Positions 7,853-19,204 are shown, counted from the first letter of the stretch. The stretch is 64,000 nucleotides of DNA from an uncultured Caulobacterales bacterium (GCA_938009235.1 CALLIK010000004.1:124001-188000), one strand, 5' to 3'. Notes: generated by a model not told the origin, from the letters alone. Numbers and translations are program-made.

Positions 7853-10351
7853 ATGGTTGATATGATTCGCACAGATATACCGCAGGCAAAAAGCGCCTTA
7901 CCGCTATGGATTGGCGTGGTTTTAGCGACCATCGTGCTTGTGACGGCGTTAAGCTATGTGTGGTGGGGGCGCGATACACTTGACGTGGATGCCTTCATTA
8001 TGTTGGCTGGCCTTGCGATTGTTGCGCTACTGGCAGTCTTCACCTTTATTGTTATGGCTCGTAACAGGGGTTTAACTGAACGTCGAAAGACACGCCGAGA
8101 TACGGTTTACTCTGGCGCATTTTATAACAGCTTTGTGCCTAGTCTCGTTATTGTAGATGGCAAACCTATGCACGCCAATCGCGCGTATCGTGACCTTGCG
8201 ACAACGCTTGGTGCGCAAATGGTTGGCGACACGCCGCCCGTCATTGACCGTCTCTTTACATTAGCAGGTAATGAAGCGGCTGCCGCAATTTTTCGTTTGC
8301 ATCATTTGTCTAATGGTATGGACTACGCGGAGGAAACGATTGACCTTGTCACGCCCCGCAGCGAGTTGAAACGCTATCAGTTGCAAGTCCGTCGTTTGGG
8401 CCGCGATACAATGCTGTGGCAAGTCGTTGAATCTGACATTGGCAGTAATGTCGGGTCTGATGTTTTGGCTGAAGCGCCTGTTGGCTTGTTTACCGTAGCA
8501 AAAGACGGACGGGTTTTGGCTACGAATGATGTGCTGTTGCGCTGGATAGGTGCAACGCGCGACGATGAACCAGAAATGCTCGCCAATTTCATTGAAGGCC
8601 CAGAGTCGTTATTGGACAGTCCTTCAGAACCTGGACGTACGGTTAGAACAGACACGCGCTTGATTACGAGAAAAGGGGTTGTGACGCCCACTGTCATGGT
8701 TGCAAATTGGCATACGCTCAATAGCGGTGATGTCGTCGCAAGCGTAGCGCTATACGGCCATTCTATGCTCTCAGGTAGGTCTGACGCTGCAACTTCCGCT
8801 GGGATAGCTTCAGATTTTAAAACAGAAGATTATGCTGCGGCACCTGTTGCTGTCTTGAAGCTATCTGGGGAGAACCTTGGGCGAGCAAAAATTTCTTCGG
8901 CCAATTTGGCTTTCGCGAAAATGTCAGGCGGCGAGGATGCCGTAGGGAAACGCTTTGAGGATATTTTCACAGTCAATGAAGCCGATCACCGCTTCCTAAC
9001 GCGTGACGTGACGCAGACCTCTCCGGATCTGCCATTTGATGCAACCTTGAAGGCGGATGACCACAAGGGATTGCCTGTGTCTGTTTACATTGTGCACGAC
9101 ACAAATAACGCGGCCAAAAGCCAAGCGTATCTTGTCAATGTAAGCGCTCGGAAAATGCTTGAGGACCAGTTAGTCCAAAGCCAAAAAATGCAAGCTATTG
9201 GACAATTGGCGGCAGGGGTCGCGCATGATTTCAACAATCTTCTGACGGCCATTCGCCTGAACACGGATGAATTGCTGCAACGTCATCCTGTCGGCGATCC
9301 GTCTTACCCTGAGCTTCAAAATATCAATACAACGGGCGCGCGTGCGGCGGCTTTGGTCAAGAAGCTCCTGACGTTCTCGCGCAAAGCGACGCGCCGCATG
9401 GAACGTTTGGACGTGACCGATACGTTGTCAGATATGATTGTGACGCTTCGCCAAACACTTGGTGAGCGAGCCAAACTGAAAATGACTCATGCGCGGGGCT
9501 TGCCGCCCGTTATGGCGGATAAGTCTCAGATCGATACGATTTTGATGAACCTTTGCGTGAATGCGCGCGACGCGATGGAAGACCAAGGCGGCGGGACGAT
9601 TACGATACAATCTCAACTCTTACCACGTGCCGCTATTGAAGACGTCCACCTCAAAGACGCATTGAAAGCCATTACAGGCGATGACTTCGTTGTCATCAGT
9701 GTCGAGGATACAGGAACAGGCATGCCAGACGAGGTTAAGTCCAAAATTTTCGAGCCATTCTTTACGACAAAAGAACAAGGTAAAGGCACAGGCCTCGGTT
9801 TGGCGACAGTCTACGGTATTGTACAGCAATCAGGCGGTCACATGACCGTTGATTCAATTGTTGGACAAGGGACGACCTTCCGTATTTATTTACCCGCGGC
9901 AGGACCTGCGCCTGACATTGACGCTACCCCTGTAGTGAAAGCTGCGCCCGCGCCGCGTAAGCCGTCTGATTTGGCGGGACAGGGCAATATTCTTTTTGTT
10001 GAAGATGAGGCGTCCGTGCGAAGTATTGCGGCCAAGGCTCTGCGCAAAAAAGGCTACCGCGTTATTGAGGCCGAAGATGGCGAAGAGGCGCTGGAGATTT
10101 TGGAAGATGCGGAAACGCCGTTTGATCTCATGATCTCTGATGTTGTGATGCCGGGCATGGACGGTCCAACATTATTACGGGCAGGGCGTAAGCTACTCGG
10201 GGATGCGCGTATCGTCTTTATTTCTGGCTATGCGGAGGAGGAGTTCTCTGACCTCTTGTCGGAGGAACCAGATGTGACGTTCTTACCGAAGCCTTTCACA
10301 TTCGCGGAATTAGCGGAGAAGGTGAAATCCGAGATTGGTGAGGTTGGGTAA
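7853..10351 (+). CDS. cckA: Cell-cycle hybrid histidine kinase CckA
   Basis: CckA is the bifunctional kinase/phosphatase that feeds phosphate through ChpT to CtrA and CpdR in alphaproteobacteria. The 832-residue product has two membrane helices (about 18-38 and 46-68) and PAS-like segments (roughly 95-430). Its HisKA domain has the phospho-acceptor H458 in [13 protein letters not shown], and an HATPase domain follows ([34 protein letters not shown]). The C-terminal receiver has phospho-acceptor D763 in [12 protein letters not shown]. The length, the VAHDFNNLL box and the position beside recA and alaS fit CckA better than a generic hybrid kinase. It is divergent from the DUF885 pair. ChpT and CtrA are not in this window. 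Confidence 0.93.
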   Translation: MVDMIRTDIPQAKSALPLWIGVVLATIVLVTALSYVWWGRDTLDVDAFIMLAGLAIVALLAVFTFIVMARNRGLTERRKTRRDTVYSGAFYNSFVPSLVIVDGKPMHANRAYRDLATTLGAQMVGDTPPVIDRLFTLAGNEAAAAIFRLHHLSNGMDYAEETIDLVTPRSELKRYQLQVRRLGRDTMLWQVVESDIGSNVGSDVLAEAPVGLFTVAKDGRVLATNDVLLRWIGATRDDEPEMLANFIEGPESLLDSPSEPGRTVRTDTRLITRKGVVTPTVMVANWHTLNSGDVVASVALYGHSMLSGRSDAATSAGIASDFKTEDYAAAPVAVLKLSGENLGRAKISSANLAFAKMSGGEDAVGKRFEDIFTVNEADHRFLTRDVTQTSPDLPFDATLKADDHKGLPVSVYIVHDTNNAAKSQAYLVNVSARKMLEDQLVQSQKMQAIGQLAAGVAHDFNNLLTAIRLNTDELLQRHPVGDPSYPELQNINTTGARAAALVKKLLTFSRKATRRMERLDVTDTLSDMIVTLRQTLGERAKLKMTHARGLPPVMADKSQIDTILMNLCVNARDAMEDQGGGTITIQSQLLPRAAIEDVHLKDALKAITGDDFVVISVEDTGTGMPDEVKSKIFEPFFTTKEQGKGTGLGLATVYGIVQQSGGHMTVDSIVGQGTTFRIYLPAAGPAPDIDATPVVKAAPAPRKPSDLAGQGNILFVEDEASVRSIAAKALRKKGYRVIEAEDGEEALEILEDAETPFDLMISDVVMPGMDGPTLLRAGRKLLGDARIVFISGYAEEEFSDLLSEEPDVTFLPKPFTFAELAEKVKSEIGEVG

Positions 10352-10446
10352 ATAGCCAGTCCTGCGGAACGCGTAGACTGAATGGAAGTTCTAATGAAAG
10401 ACGGTGTTTTCTATTAAGTCACTGAATTTAATGAATTTCAACAACT

Positions 10447-10461
10447 GTTCTTTTTTTGTTC
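10447..10461 (+). promoter_or_regulatory. SOS box (LexA site) of recA
   Basis: GTTC-TTTTTTT-GTTC is an exact match to the alphaproteobacterial LexA direct-repeat operator GTTC-N7-GTTC. It lies 118 bases before the recA start. It predicts LexA repression of recA that is lifted on DNA damage. Confidence 0.9.
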
Positions 10462-10578
10462 TTTTTGCTTGATGCAGGAGAACAAATGTGAAACATACTA
10501 AAACAACGGCAGTCCGATTACAGCCGTAACTTTACGATCCGCCGAAGGACTCCGACGGATTTACTAGAAGTTGAACTC

Positions 10579-11685
10579 ATGGCGAGAAATAGCACACCCC
10601 TTAAGGTCGTCGAAAAGGCCTCAGACAAAAACAAGAGCGCGGCACTCGACGCAGCTCTATCCCAAATTGATCGTGCCTTCGGCAAAAATTCGGTGATGAA
10701 ACTGGGCGATAAGTCCACAATGGATATTGAAGCGATTTCAACAGGCTCTATTGGCTTGGATGTTGCGCTAGGCATAGGCGGCTTGCCAAAAGGCCGTGTT
10801 GTAGAAATTTACGGTCCTGAAAGTTCCGGTAAGACAACACTCACATTGCACGCGATTGCGGAATGCCAAAAAGCGGGCGGCGTTGCAGCCTTTATTGATG
10901 CAGAGCATGCGCTGGACCCTGTCTACGCGGCCAAGCTAGGCGTGGACGTCAACGAGCTATTGATTGCGCAACCCGATACGGGCGAACAAGCCTTGGAAAT
11001 CGCGGACACATTGGTTCGCTCTGGCGCTGTTGATATTCTAGTCATCGATTCGGTCGCTGCGCTAACACCGCGTGCTGAATTAGAAGGCGACATGGGCGAT
11101 AGCCTACCGGGTTTGCAGGCACGTCTCATGAGCCAAGCTCTGCGTAAATTGACAGGTTCGATTTCAAAATCTGGCTGTATGGTTATTTTCATCAACCAAA
11201 TTCGTATGAAAATTGGTGTCATGTATGGTTCGCCAGAAACGACAACAGGCGGTAACGCACTTAAGTTTTACGCCTCTGTTCGTCTTGATATTCGCCGTAT
11301 TGGCGCAATCAAATACCGCGACGAAGTTATTGGTAACCAAACACGTGTGAAGGTCGTTAAAAACAAAGTGGCGCCGCCATTCCGTCAGGTCGAATTTGAT
11401 ATCATGTACGGTGAAGGCATCTCCAAAACGGGTGAAATTATTGATCTTGGCGTTAAGGCTGAAGTTGTCGAGAAGTCAGGCTCTTGGTACTCTTATGGTG
11501 ACGAACGTATTGGCCAAGGCCGTGAGAATGTTCGCAAGTTCTTGCTCGAAAACCCTGAAATGGCCGACGAGATCGAACGTAAGATTCGGATGAATGAAGG
11601 TTTGATCGAAGAAGAGCTATTGATGCCAAAGGCAGAGCAAGTCGAAGATGATGGCGAAGTTCCACAACTTGGTCTTGGTGCTTAG
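10579..11685 (+). CDS. recA: Recombinase RecA
   Basis: RecA forms filaments on single-stranded DNA, drives strand exchange and triggers LexA self-cleavage. The 368-residue product is full length for the family. Walker A GPESSGKT is at 79-86 and Walker B follows ([15 protein letters not shown]). The loop-2 region ([16 protein letters not shown]) and the acidic C-terminal tail are intact. It has its own promoter region of 227 bases containing the SOS box. A hairpin follows before alaS, so it is probably a single-gene unit. Confidence 0.98.
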   Translation: MARNSTPLKVVEKASDKNKSAALDAALSQIDRAFGKNSVMKLGDKSTMDIEAISTGSIGLDVALGIGGLPKGRVVEIYGPESSGKTTLTLHAIAECQKAGGVAAFIDAEHALDPVYAAKLGVDVNELLIAQPDTGEQALEIADTLVRSGAVDILVIDSVAALTPRAELEGDMGDSLPGLQARLMSQALRKLTGSISKSGCMVIFINQIRMKIGVMYGSPETTTGGNALKFYASVRLDIRRIGAIKYRDEVIGNQTRVKVVKNKVAPPFRQVEFDIMYGEGISKTGEIIDLGVKAEVVEKSGSWYSYGDERIGQGRENVRKFLLENPEMADEIERKIRMNEGLIEEELLMPKAEQVEDDGEVPQLGLGA

Positions 11686-11819
11686 TTTACAGCTCCAGTT
11701 TTAGCTCCAAATATTGGTTTACCGGTTGGAACTGTGAAAACCCATCACATTTGAAGCCCTGTGAGGGGTAAAGTCTCGTCCCCGCTGTCCCCCGCAGTAG
11801 AGATTGCACATTCTAATCA

Positions 11820-11850
11820 AAAGAGCGCTTGGCACTGTCAGGCGCTCTTT
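11820..11850 (+). terminator. Hairpin between recA and alaS
   Basis: AAAGAGCGC (11820-11828) pairs with GCGCTCTTT (11842-11850) across a 13-base loop, followed by CTATAC. The T tract is short. It most likely ends the recA transcript; a role in the alaS leader is possible because it lies only 33 bases before the alaS start. Confidence 0.6.
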
Positions 11851-11883
11851 CTATACATGCAATCCGTATTATGGATTTTTTGC

Positions 11884-14532
11884 ATGACGTCTCTCGCTGA
11901 TATTCGATCCCAGTTTCTAAATTTCTTCGATGGAGAAGGGCATACCATTGCGCCCAGCTCTCCACTCGTGCCTGATAATGATCCAACTTTGTTGTTCGTC
12001 AATGCGGGTATGGTTCAGTTTAAAGACTGGTTCACAGGCTCCTTAACACCAGATTATCCGCGCGCGACAACGTCGCAGAAATGCGTGCGCGCAGGTGGTA
12101 AGCATAATGATCTTGATAATGTTGGTTACACGGCGCGCCATCACACATTTTTTGAAATGCTCGGTAACTTTAGCTTTGGTGATTACTTCAAAGCTGAAGC
12201 TATTGAGAAAGCTTGGAAACTCGTCACAGAAGAGTTTGGCCTGCCGAAAGATAAGCTACTCGTTACAGTCTATCACACAGATGATCTGGCCTTTGACCTT
12301 TGGAAGAAAATTGCGGGATTACCCGATGACCGAATTATCCGAATTTCGACCAATGATAACTTCTGGGCCATGGGCGACACTGGACCTTGCGGGCCATGTT
12401 CCGAAATCTTCTTTGATCACGGCGCAGATATTCCTGGGGGGCCTCCTGGGTCTCCTGATGAGGATGGTGATCGTTTCATTGAGATTTGGAACCTTGTTTT
12501 CATGCAGTATGAGCGCCGCGCTGATGCCAAGGGTAAAATAACCCAAGTCGATCTACCGCGTCCGTCCATTGATACGGGTATGGGTCTAGAACGGACAGCC
12601 GCGATCCTACAAGGGAAGCACGACAATTATGATATTGATCTCTTTCAGACATTGATCGGTGCGTCGGTTGAATTGACGGGTGTGAAACCTGTTGGCGATG
12701 CCAAATTCAGTCACCGCGTTATTGCCGATCATCTACGGAGCTGTTCCTTCCTTATGGCTGATGGTGTTTCGCCGTCTAATGAAGGCCGTGGTTATGTATT
12801 ACGCCGCATCATGCGTCGCGCGATGCGTCATGCGCATCTGTTGGGTGCAAAAGACCCGTTGATGCACCGTTTGGTTCCGACGCTCATTACTGAAATGGGC
12901 GGCGCTTATGGCGAATTGAAACGTGCGCAGGCCAGTATAGAAGCTGTATTTGAGCAAGAGGAAGTCCGCTTCCGTCGCACTTTGGGGCGAGGCACAGCAC
13001 TCTTGGAAGAGGCCACAGCAGGCTTGTCCTCTGGCGATAAGCTTGATGGCCGTACCGCGTTTAAACTTTACGACACATTCGGCTTCCCACTCGACCTGAC
13101 GCAGGATGCGCTCCGCGCCAAAGGTATCGAAGTCGACCAAGCGGGTTTCGACACGGCTATGGCCGAGCAGCAGCAGCAATCCAAAGCCGACGGCGGTAAG
13201 TTTGCAGGCGCAGGGACAGATGATGTGTTCAAGGCGTTACGCGAATCTGGCGGCCCGACTGAATTTACAGGCTATGATAACTTGTCCGAAGGACAGAAAA
13301 TTGTCGCGCTCATTCAAAACGATATCTCGAGCGATACAGCCGAGGCAGGCGATGTTGTCTTCCTAACACGCGAAACTCCTTTCTACGCCGAATCTGGTGG
13401 ACAAGCGGGCGATAAAGGCGTGGCTACATTTGAAAATGGCGCACGCATTGAGATCACGGACGTTCAAAAACGCGCAGGCGATTTGCACGCCCATATCGGT
13501 ACGCTATCCGGCAGCATCAAAACTGGCGATATGGCGCAACTCTCTGTCGATCCTGCCAACCGAGAACGCACGAAACGTAATCATTCTGCAGCTCATTTGC
13601 TGCACGAAGCTTTGCGTCGTGTCTTGGGTGATCATGTCGCGCAAAAGGGCCAAATGGTTGACGGGGAACGTATTCGTTTCGACATCAGTCACGGCGCCGC
13701 AATTACGCGTGCGGAACTGGCGCAGGTCGAAGATCAAGTGAACGCGATCATTCAGCAAAATGCTGTCGCGGAAACCAAACTTATGAACCCTGACGCGGCT
13801 ATCGAGGCAGGCGCAGTCGCTTTGTTTGGCGAAAAATATGGCGATGAAGTTCGTGTCCTCTCATTGGGCCAACCGTTCGGCGATCTGGATAAGTCATATT
13901 CAGTCGAGCTGTGCGGTGGCACCCATGTAGAGCGCACAGGCGATATTGCCTTGTTCAAGATCACGGGCGAGGGCGCAGTAGCGGCCGGTATTCGCCGCGT
14001 TGAAGCCGTTAGTGGCGAAGCAGCGCGTCAGTATCTCGAAACTCAAGCGGGCCTCACACGCCGCGCAGCAGACCTGTTCAAGACAAAGCCTGAGAACGTT
14101 CCAGAGCGGATTGAAACTCTGCTGGCTGAACGCAAACAACTCGAAAAAGACCTATCCGAAGCCAAGAAGCAACTCGCGCTTGGCGGGGGCGGCGGTGCGG
14201 CGTCTGGTCCAGAAGAGATAAATGGTGTTCAGTTCCTAGGCCGTGTTCTGGACGGTGTGTCGGGTAAAGACTTGCGCTCCATGTTGAATGATCAACTCGC
14301 GCAAATCGGCTCTGGTATTGTCGCCTTCATAGCGCGTGACGGCGCAAAAGTGGCCGTTGCGGTTGCTGTGTCGGATGATGTGCAAGCGACACATTCGGCC
14401 TCTGATCTCGTCAATAAAGGCGCAGCCGAAGTGGGCGGACGCGGGGGCGGTAAACCTGGCATGGCGCAAGCGGGCGGTAGCCAACCTGAAAATGCGGAGG
14501 CCGCATTAGAGGCTATCCGCGCCGCTATTTAA
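11884..14532 (+). CDS. alaS: Alanyl-tRNA synthetase
   Basis: AlaS charges tRNA-Ala and clears mischarged serine and glycine. The 882-residue product has the class II catalytic domain at the start ([15 protein letters not shown], then [13 protein letters not shown] and [17 protein letters not shown]). The editing domain carries HSAAHLLH and the CGGTH zinc motif ([12 protein letters not shown]). The C-terminal DHHA1 domain ends in a glycine-rich stretch ([15 protein letters not shown]). I chose the ATG at 11884 because AlaS proteins begin a few residues before the IRxxFL motif; the frame is open further upstream to a start at 11761 that would add an unrelated leader. The arfB start follows its stop after 5 bases. 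Confidence 0.98.
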   Translation: MTSLADIRSQFLNFFDGEGHTIAPSSPLVPDNDPTLLFVNAGMVQFKDWFTGSLTPDYPRATTSQKCVRAGGKHNDLDNVGYTARHHTFFEMLGNFSFGDYFKAEAIEKAWKLVTEEFGLPKDKLLVTVYHTDDLAFDLWKKIAGLPDDRIIRISTNDNFWAMGDTGPCGPCSEIFFDHGADIPGGPPGSPDEDGDRFIEIWNLVFMQYERRADAKGKITQVDLPRPSIDTGMGLERTAAILQGKHDNYDIDLFQTLIGASVELTGVKPVGDAKFSHRVIADHLRSCSFLMADGVSPSNEGRGYVLRRIMRRAMRHAHLLGAKDPLMHRLVPTLITEMGGAYGELKRAQASIEAVFEQEEVRFRRTLGRGTALLEEATAGLSSGDKLDGRTAFKLYDTFGFPLDLTQDALRAKGIEVDQAGFDTAMAEQQQQSKADGGKFAGAGTDDVFKALRESGGPTEFTGYDNLSEGQKIVALIQNDISSDTAEAGDVVFLTRETPFYAESGGQAGDKGVATFENGARIEITDVQKRAGDLHAHIGTLSGSIKTGDMAQLSVDPANRERTKRNHSAAHLLHEALRRVLGDHVAQKGQMVDGERIRFDISHGAAITRAELAQVEDQVNAIIQQNAVAETKLMNPDAAIEAGAVALFGEKYGDEVRVLSLGQPFGDLDKSYSVELCGGTHVERTGDIALFKITGEGAVAAGIRRVEAVSGEAARQYLETQAGLTRRAADLFKTKPENVPERIETLLAERKQLEKDLSEAKKQLALGGGGGAASGPEEINGVQFLGRVLDGVSGKDLRSMLNDQLAQIGSGIVAFIARDGAKVAVAVAVSDDVQATHSASDLVNKGAAEVGGRGGGKPGMAQAGGSQPENAEAALEAIRAAI

Positions 14533-14537
14533 GATCG

Positions 14538-14963
14538 GTGGATAAGCCGCTCTATATCGACAAGCGGCTGTCCATTCCGCCGCAGGCCATTGAAACCTCT
14601 GCGATCCGCGCGTCGGGTCCGGGTGGGCAGTCGGTGAATAAAACGAACTCAGCGGTTCAACTCCGCTGTGATCTCAACAGCTTTCATATCCCAGAGACCT
14701 ATCGCCGCCGCATTGCGCGGTTCCGCGATGGCCGTATTAAGGAGGAGGGCGTGGTTGTTATCAAAGCGCAAAACCACCGCAGTCAGGCACGTAATCGCGA
14801 TGATGCGCTACTGCGGCTTCAGTCTTTGCTGCGCAAGGCGGTCTATGTTGACCCTATTCGCATTAAAACGCGCGCGAGTTACAGCAGCCAAAAACGCGCC
14901 GTAAAAAAGTCCAAACGCCGAAGTGAAATCAAAGGCCTGCGCGGGAAAATTAAAGACTGGTAG
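14538..14963 (+). CDS. arfB: Peptidyl-tRNA hydrolase ArfB (stalled-ribosome rescue)
   Basis: ArfB (YaeJ) enters the empty A site of ribosomes stalled on broken mRNA and hydrolyses the peptidyl-tRNA. The 141-residue product has the release-factor GGQ motif at 29-31 (SGPGGQSVNKTNSAVQLR). A lysine/arginine-rich C-terminal tail (SSQKRAVKKSKRRSEIKG) binds the mRNA channel in this family. The short length and basic tail separate it from full release factors. The start is GTG at 14538, five bases after alaS, so it is probably read from the same transcript. Confidence 0.93.
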   Translation: MDKPLYIDKRLSIPPQAIETSAIRASGPGGQSVNKTNSAVQLRCDLNSFHIPETYRRRIARFRDGRIKEEGVVVIKAQNHRSQARNRDDALLRLQSLLRKAVYVDPIRIKTRASYSSQKRAVKKSKRRSEIKGLRGKIKDW

Positions 14964-14980
14964 GCACCAGCCTTATCACT

Positions 14981-15667
14981 CTATTTCTGCGTTAGAGCGT
15001 CGTCTTTAGCTTGGCAATTTGAATAGGCAACCGAGTAGGGTTGATCAAAACAATCTAGCAATTTCTTTATGACGGATAAATTGCCAGGTTCGTCAAGAAA
15101 CCCTGCTGGCATCGTGATGTTCGGGTTATCGTCTAGGAATTTTTGACGCATGGCTTTGGTGTCATCAGACACTTTAACTTTTTTCAGATCGTTATAGGCC
15201 AAACTCACGGCGTCTTTGTCGTTCGATAAAAACCCAATTGTGGCATCAACGTAGAAATTCCAATCTTGAATGTCATCGGGCGTATGATACGTGCCTCTAA
15301 ATAGCTTTATGGCTTCGTCATAGCGCCCAGCAGAGGCTTTCATTTGCCCTGCATGCCATCGTAAAATACCAATGCTTTTAGATGGATAAGGTTCAGAATA
15401 TAGAATGTAATCCTTGATGAGTTCTGCCGTCGCATTCTTGCACGTGTCTATATACCCGTATGTACGCCACCCACCTTCAAAATCTTGATCGAACTTATCT
15501 TGTGGTAACGCCATTAGTTGATCGTGTTTTTCTGCAGTGATGCCACAGGCTTCAAATTCAGCGATTTTAAGGCTTTGAACGGGGAGGTCATTTTTGGTGT
15601 CAGAGCATCCTGACGACAGGGTTGCCAAAATTATGATAGCGACCCGCAAGTTCATTTTGGTTGCCAT
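14981..15667 (-). CDS. Hypothetical lipoprotein with TPR-like helices
   Basis: The 228-residue product has a short signal with lipobox LSSGC (C21). The rest is helical; one stretch resembles a single tetratricopeptide unit (ILRWHAGQMKASAGRYDEAIKLFRG). Four further cysteines (in EACGIT, IDTCKN, LLDCFDQ and SNCQAK) could form disulphides in the periplasm. I do not recognise a named family. It lies downstream of the PhyH gene on the same strand with a 106-base gap and is convergent with arfB, 17 bases away. The ATG at 15667 has AGGAT eight bases upstream; a second ATG four codons in is also possible. Confidence 0.7.
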   Translation of the reverse strand: MATKMNLRVAIIILATLSSGCSDTKNDLPVQSLKIAEFEACGITAEKHDQLMALPQDKFDQDFEGGWRTYGYIDTCKNATAELIKDYILYSEPYPSKSIGILRWHAGQMKASAGRYDEAIKLFRGTYHTPDDIQDWNFYVDATIGFLSNDKDAVSLAYNDLKKVKVSDDTKAMRQKFLDDNPNITMPAGFLDEPGNLSVIKKLLDCFDQPYSVAYSNCQAKDDALTQK

Positions 15668-15773
15668 AAGTACGATCCTATCGTCAGATGTAGTCGAAAT
15701 ATAGACGACCTCTCGGGCTGAATTTGTAACCGATTAGGCATAGGTTACGCGCCAATTGGTTTCTCCGCTTATA

Positions 15774-16940
15774 TTAAATGCTCAAATCCATTAAATTGTA
15801 ATCTAGCAACCCAGCTTGCACCTCTGCATCCCACATGAACTCAGTCTTCGCTAGTGGCGCGTAGTTATAGGGTGTTTCCTCTGGGAATCTCTGTTGCCTC
15901 GCTGCGATGGCTACGCCCAAGATGCGTGAGCGTTCCTCGATAAAAGCCGCGTCAAATGTGGCGGCGTCGGCGTGAATGCCTGCGCCCGTGACGCCAAGGA
16001 CGGATGAGCGTTTGTGGAACCCGAAATTCGCCGTGAGGCGCGGCTCAAATCCTGTGTTCGCGAAAGAGCCATGCACGATTTGGCGGTTATTGATGACAAC
16101 GTCACCCGGATTGCAGATGATCGGCAGGGCTTCTGGCAAGCGCTCTGTGCCTGCATCCGAGACAAGTTTGACGATGTCGACACGGCCATGTTTATGCGTG
16201 CCGGGGATAACCCACACGCCATTGACGGCGGTGCTGCCATAAACTTGTGCCATGAGGTTAAAGCCGTGAATATCTTCGTCAAAATCGGGGCTGTTCCAAT
16301 GCGTATCGCCGTCCTGATGCCACGACACAGCCGCGCCAAGTCCTGCGTCTTTGATAAATAACCCCTCATGGAAGGGCGTGAAGTCTTTACCGTTCACCGC
16401 CTCAACGAGTTTCAATAATTGCGGATGCGCATAGAGCCGCAAGCAAGCGTCTGAAAACTGTAACGATCCCGCCAGATAAAATGGCGACGCAGCAGGCGCG
16501 CTCGCATCTGCCTTCGGCTCGAATAATTTCACTTGGTGACGACCATTGGCTAGCTCTGTCCCGCCTAAAGGATCAGACAAAGGTCGCGCCCATTGTAGCG
16601 TCATGGCTTTGTTCTGTGTCCCCAATGCGGGCCGCCCCTGCGCGTCTGTCTCTGCGCCCATATGCGTCGGGAAGGTCTTTCGCATGGCTTCTAGGTCGGC
16701 TTTGAGGTCCGCAATTTCTGTGGAACCCAACGCGCCCTCAAAGACGTAAAACCCATATTCGGAATAGGCCGAGAGGATGTCTGCATGGATGTTGCCATCG
16801 GCTCCAAATCGGAGAAGGCCGCGATTGGGCAGGGCGAGTGCGCGGGCTTGACCGCCGCGTAAATACTCACGTACCGCCTCGGCTTCGTCGCCGTAATGCG
16901 CGGCGCACGCCTCTATTGATCGGCTAATATCCTGTACCAT
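15774..16940 (-). CDS. Phytanoyl-CoA dioxygenase (PhyH) family protein
   Basis: This is a non-haem Fe(II)/2-oxoglutarate oxygenase of 388 residues. The iron ligands are visible as H208-x-D210 (VSWHQDGD) and the distal H290 (NRQIVHGS), with R301 (EPRLTANFGFHK) suited to bind 2-oxoglutarate. The fold segments GFYVFEGALGSTEIADLKADL and VNGVWVIPGTHKHG are typical of PhyH proteins. I chose the ATG at 16940 because GGGAGA precedes it by seven bases; in-frame ATGs at 16955 and 17000 lack a good site. The substrate is unknown: family members hydroxylate lipids, ectoine, mitomycins and other small molecules. It lies between two accessory genes on the same strand and is 117 bases from the repeat protein upstream. 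Confidence 0.85.
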   Translation of the reverse strand: MVQDISRSIEACAAHYGDEAEAVREYLRGGQARALALPNRGLLRFGADGNIHADILSAYSEYGFYVFEGALGSTEIADLKADLEAMRKTFPTHMGAETDAQGRPALGTQNKAMTLQWARPLSDPLGGTELANGRHQVKLFEPKADASAPAASPFYLAGSLQFSDACLRLYAHPQLLKLVEAVNGKDFTPFHEGLFIKDAGLGAAVSWHQDGDTHWNSPDFDEDIHGFNLMAQVYGSTAVNGVWVIPGTHKHGRVDIVKLVSDAGTERLPEALPIICNPGDVVINNRQIVHGSFANTGFEPRLTANFGFHKRSSVLGVTGAGIHADAATFDAAFIEERSRILGVAIAARQQRFPEETPYNYAPLAKTEFMWDAEVQAGLLDYNLMDLSI

Positions 16941-17056
16941 GCGCGCATCTCCCATTGGTGTCTTTTGGGCAACGCTATGCGCCAACGCGCAAAATGGCAA
17001 ATACGCAGAGGCATAAATTGACGCATGATACGCGGTCAGTTCTGATCGGGGCGAGG

Positions 17057-19204
17057 TTAGCTAATCTGAAACTTCCGTTTGGTCGCAAGGCCAAAGAGGA
17101 AGAGCAGGGTGATGGAGAGGAAACTCTGGAGGGTGGCAAGGAGTTTGATAAATATCCAACCGCCGTCACTGAGTTGGGACTTATATTGCCCCAACCAAGT
17201 TTGATTGTCCGCTGCGACCACCTTGGACCAGATGTAAAATGGACGAAAAATATGGGTTGTTGAAAACCCAACTGGGTCCCAAATCATATTTGATTGGTCT
17301 GTTGGGTTTACCTCAACACAAAGAGCATTCAGGGCATAGATCGCTGCGAAGGCGGCCCATACGACACCCAATGTGATAAGTGGGCGTGTAATCGACCCGC
17401 CATAATCCGCGACCCATCCGTAAAAGGTCGTAAATATTTTTGTAATGAGCTGTGTGGAGGGTCTATCTCTCCGCGCCATAAGTTCGAATTTGAAATAACG
17501 CTGAGCCCTGTTTTTGTCTGATGTATTCTCCATTACACGTTTTAACGTCGTGCAACCTGCTTCTAATGCAACGTAATAAGCTTCTATTTTATCTTTGTTT
17601 TTTTCAGATTTACATGCCTCTGAAACTGAGGCCAAAGCACGATTAAATTCGATTTGGGCTTCACCACCACCACGCTGCGTGAGGATCAATTGGTCTTTGA
17701 AATTTGCATTGTCAAATGCGTTAAAGGGAAAATGCAACATTTCAATAGATAGGTCTTTTTCATCCTTATTAGTAAACTTTGTGCGTGAAAAGTCAGCAGG
17801 CCCTAGGAATTGTGTGCCACGAAAGGCGCTTTGAGACCCTGCCGCTGGAGGGAAAGTGACGTTTTCAAAGAGCGTGCGTTTATCAAAACGAGAGTTTTCA
17901 AAATTGAAACTCTCTTTAAACATAACGTTACTAAATATGGCGTCTCCGCCAGAGAACTGTGTGTGACCAAAGTCGGCGTCACCGCCAGAGAACTGAGCTT
18001 CACTAAAGTCGGTTTGACCACCTGAGAAATGAGCTCCTCTGAAGTAAGCGTCTCCGCCGGAAAATTGAGTTTCGCTAAAGTTGGTTTGACCGCTAGAAAA
18101 CTGGACGTCATCAAAACTAGCGTAGCCGCCAGAAAACTGAGATTTAACAAAGTAAACTTCACCGCCCGAGAACTCTGCGCCGCTGAAGTGGGTGTTTCCG
18201 CCTGAAAACCGAGTTTCGAAAAAGTAAGCTGCACCGCCCGAGAACTTTGCGTGTCTGAAATCTGCATCACCGCCTGAAAACTGCGCTCCATTAAAGGTGG
18301 TGTCACTAACTGAAAATTCTGCGCCTAAGAAGTTTGCATCTCCGCCAGAGAACAGCGTTTCCCAAAAGCTGACTTTGCCACCAGAGAACTCTACATATCC
18401 AAAATTAACGGTACCTCTTGAAAATTGAGCATATTCAAAGTCGGCACCTCCACCAGAAAAATTAGCGTCTTCAAAGTTGGTATCTCCGCCTGAGAATTGT
18501 GCGTGTCTGAAATCTGTTGTTGAGCCAAATATTGTGTTGGTGAAATTTTGAGGCTGTAGGATGGCGGCTCGATAGAGTGAGAGGTGTAATGCCCTGTTTT
18601 CGTCACCGTAAATGTCAAACGATATAGAGGGGTCTGCTAGTAACTTATTGCTTGTTTGGTATGGCAGGGCAGGTAAAATACAACCGCTGAAGTTTGCGCG
18701 CCGATCTAGGCTCTTTACCTGTTCGCCTCCATAATGAAGCTGAACGTTAGTTCTTGCAGCTTTGTCTAGACGGTCCGTGACTATTGTGGAGAGTTTTTGC
18801 CAGTTTTCATGTTCCGTGTCGGCCTTCCAACTTCTTACCCTTTCTTGAAAGTATGTTGGCAAATGTGCGATGGTATATTGTGTCTTGTCTTGAAGGCCTT
18901 CAAGCTTACCTTCTTGATCGCGCCAGTAATCCTGAAGGTTTGCAGGGTGAGTGATCGTACCTTCGGGTAGACCCTCATAATCTGCGGGGACAACTTGGCA
19001 GTCTGTATTTGGGCAACCTTTCGGCAGGCCGTGAGCTTTGATATATTGCTTATAGGCAGTTTTGTCTTCAACAACGACCCAACCTTGCCACGGCCTGTCG
19101 GCTAACCCGTCCCAACTGTAATCGGCTTCGAACCAGTCTTTCCACCATTGCGCGACGCCTGCGTCTCGGATGGCGTCTTTTTCGTCTTGTGTGAGGTGGC
19201 TCAT
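17057..19204 (-). CDS. Membrane protein with sixteen 12-residue pentapeptide-like repeats
   Basis: The 715-residue product has a globular N-terminus (about 1-230, with WWKDWFEADYSWDGL and GCPNTDC). A repeat block at ~235-426 comprises sixteen tandem 12-residue units with consensus AxFSGGxxxFxx. Less regular pentapeptide-like units follow (MFKESFNFENSRFDKRTLFENVTF). The C-terminus has two membrane helices (LITLGVVWAAFAAIYALNAL and IKLLATLQSFLSITLLFLFGL). Phenylalanines alternate at 7- and 5-residue spacing, as in a beta-solenoid. Pentapeptide-repeat membrane proteins of this layout are of unknown function. I chose the ATG at 19204 because translation upstream would run into a palindromic repeat and looks non-coding. 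Confidence 0.8.
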   Translation of the reverse strand: MSHLTQDEKDAIRDAGVAQWWKDWFEADYSWDGLADRPWQGWVVVEDKTAYKQYIKAHGLPKGCPNTDCQVVPADYEGLPEGTITHPANLQDYWRDQEGKLEGLQDKTQYTIAHLPTYFQERVRSWKADTEHENWQKLSTIVTDRLDKAARTNVQLHYGGEQVKSLDRRANFSGCILPALPYQTSNKLLADPSISFDIYGDENRALHLSLYRAAILQPQNFTNTIFGSTTDFRHAQFSGGDTNFEDANFSGGGADFEYAQFSRGTVNFGYVEFSGGKVSFWETLFSGGDANFLGAEFSVSDTTFNGAQFSGGDADFRHAKFSGGAAYFFETRFSGGNTHFSGAEFSGGEVYFVKSQFSGGYASFDDVQFSSGQTNFSETQFSGGDAYFRGAHFSGGQTDFSEAQFSGGDADFGHTQFSGGDAIFSNVMFKESFNFENSRFDKRTLFENVTFPPAAGSQSAFRGTQFLGPADFSRTKFTNKDEKDLSIEMLHFPFNAFDNANFKDQLILTQRGGGEAQIEFNRALASVSEACKSEKNKDKIEAYYVALEAGCTTLKRVMENTSDKNRAQRYFKFELMARRDRPSTQLITKIFTTFYGWVADYGGSITRPLITLGVVWAAFAAIYALNALCVEVNPTDQSNMIWDPVGFSTTHIFRPFYIWSKVVAADNQTWLGQYKSQLSDGGWIFIKLLATLQSFLSITLLFLFGLATKRKFQIS
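17927..18502 (-). repeat. Coding tandem repeat, 16 x 36 bp
   Basis: Sixteen consecutive 36-base units encode the AxFSGGxxxFxx repeats of the membrane protein. Positions of F, S, G, G and F are nearly invariant while the intervening codons vary. No unit is frameshifted. The array may change in length by slippage or recombination. Confidence 0.9.

Noticed and set aside
10480..10496. Second LexA-like site (GAAC-N7-AAAC) near the recA SOS box
   Set aside because: One half-site does not match; the exact GTTC-N7-GTTC at 10447 suffices.
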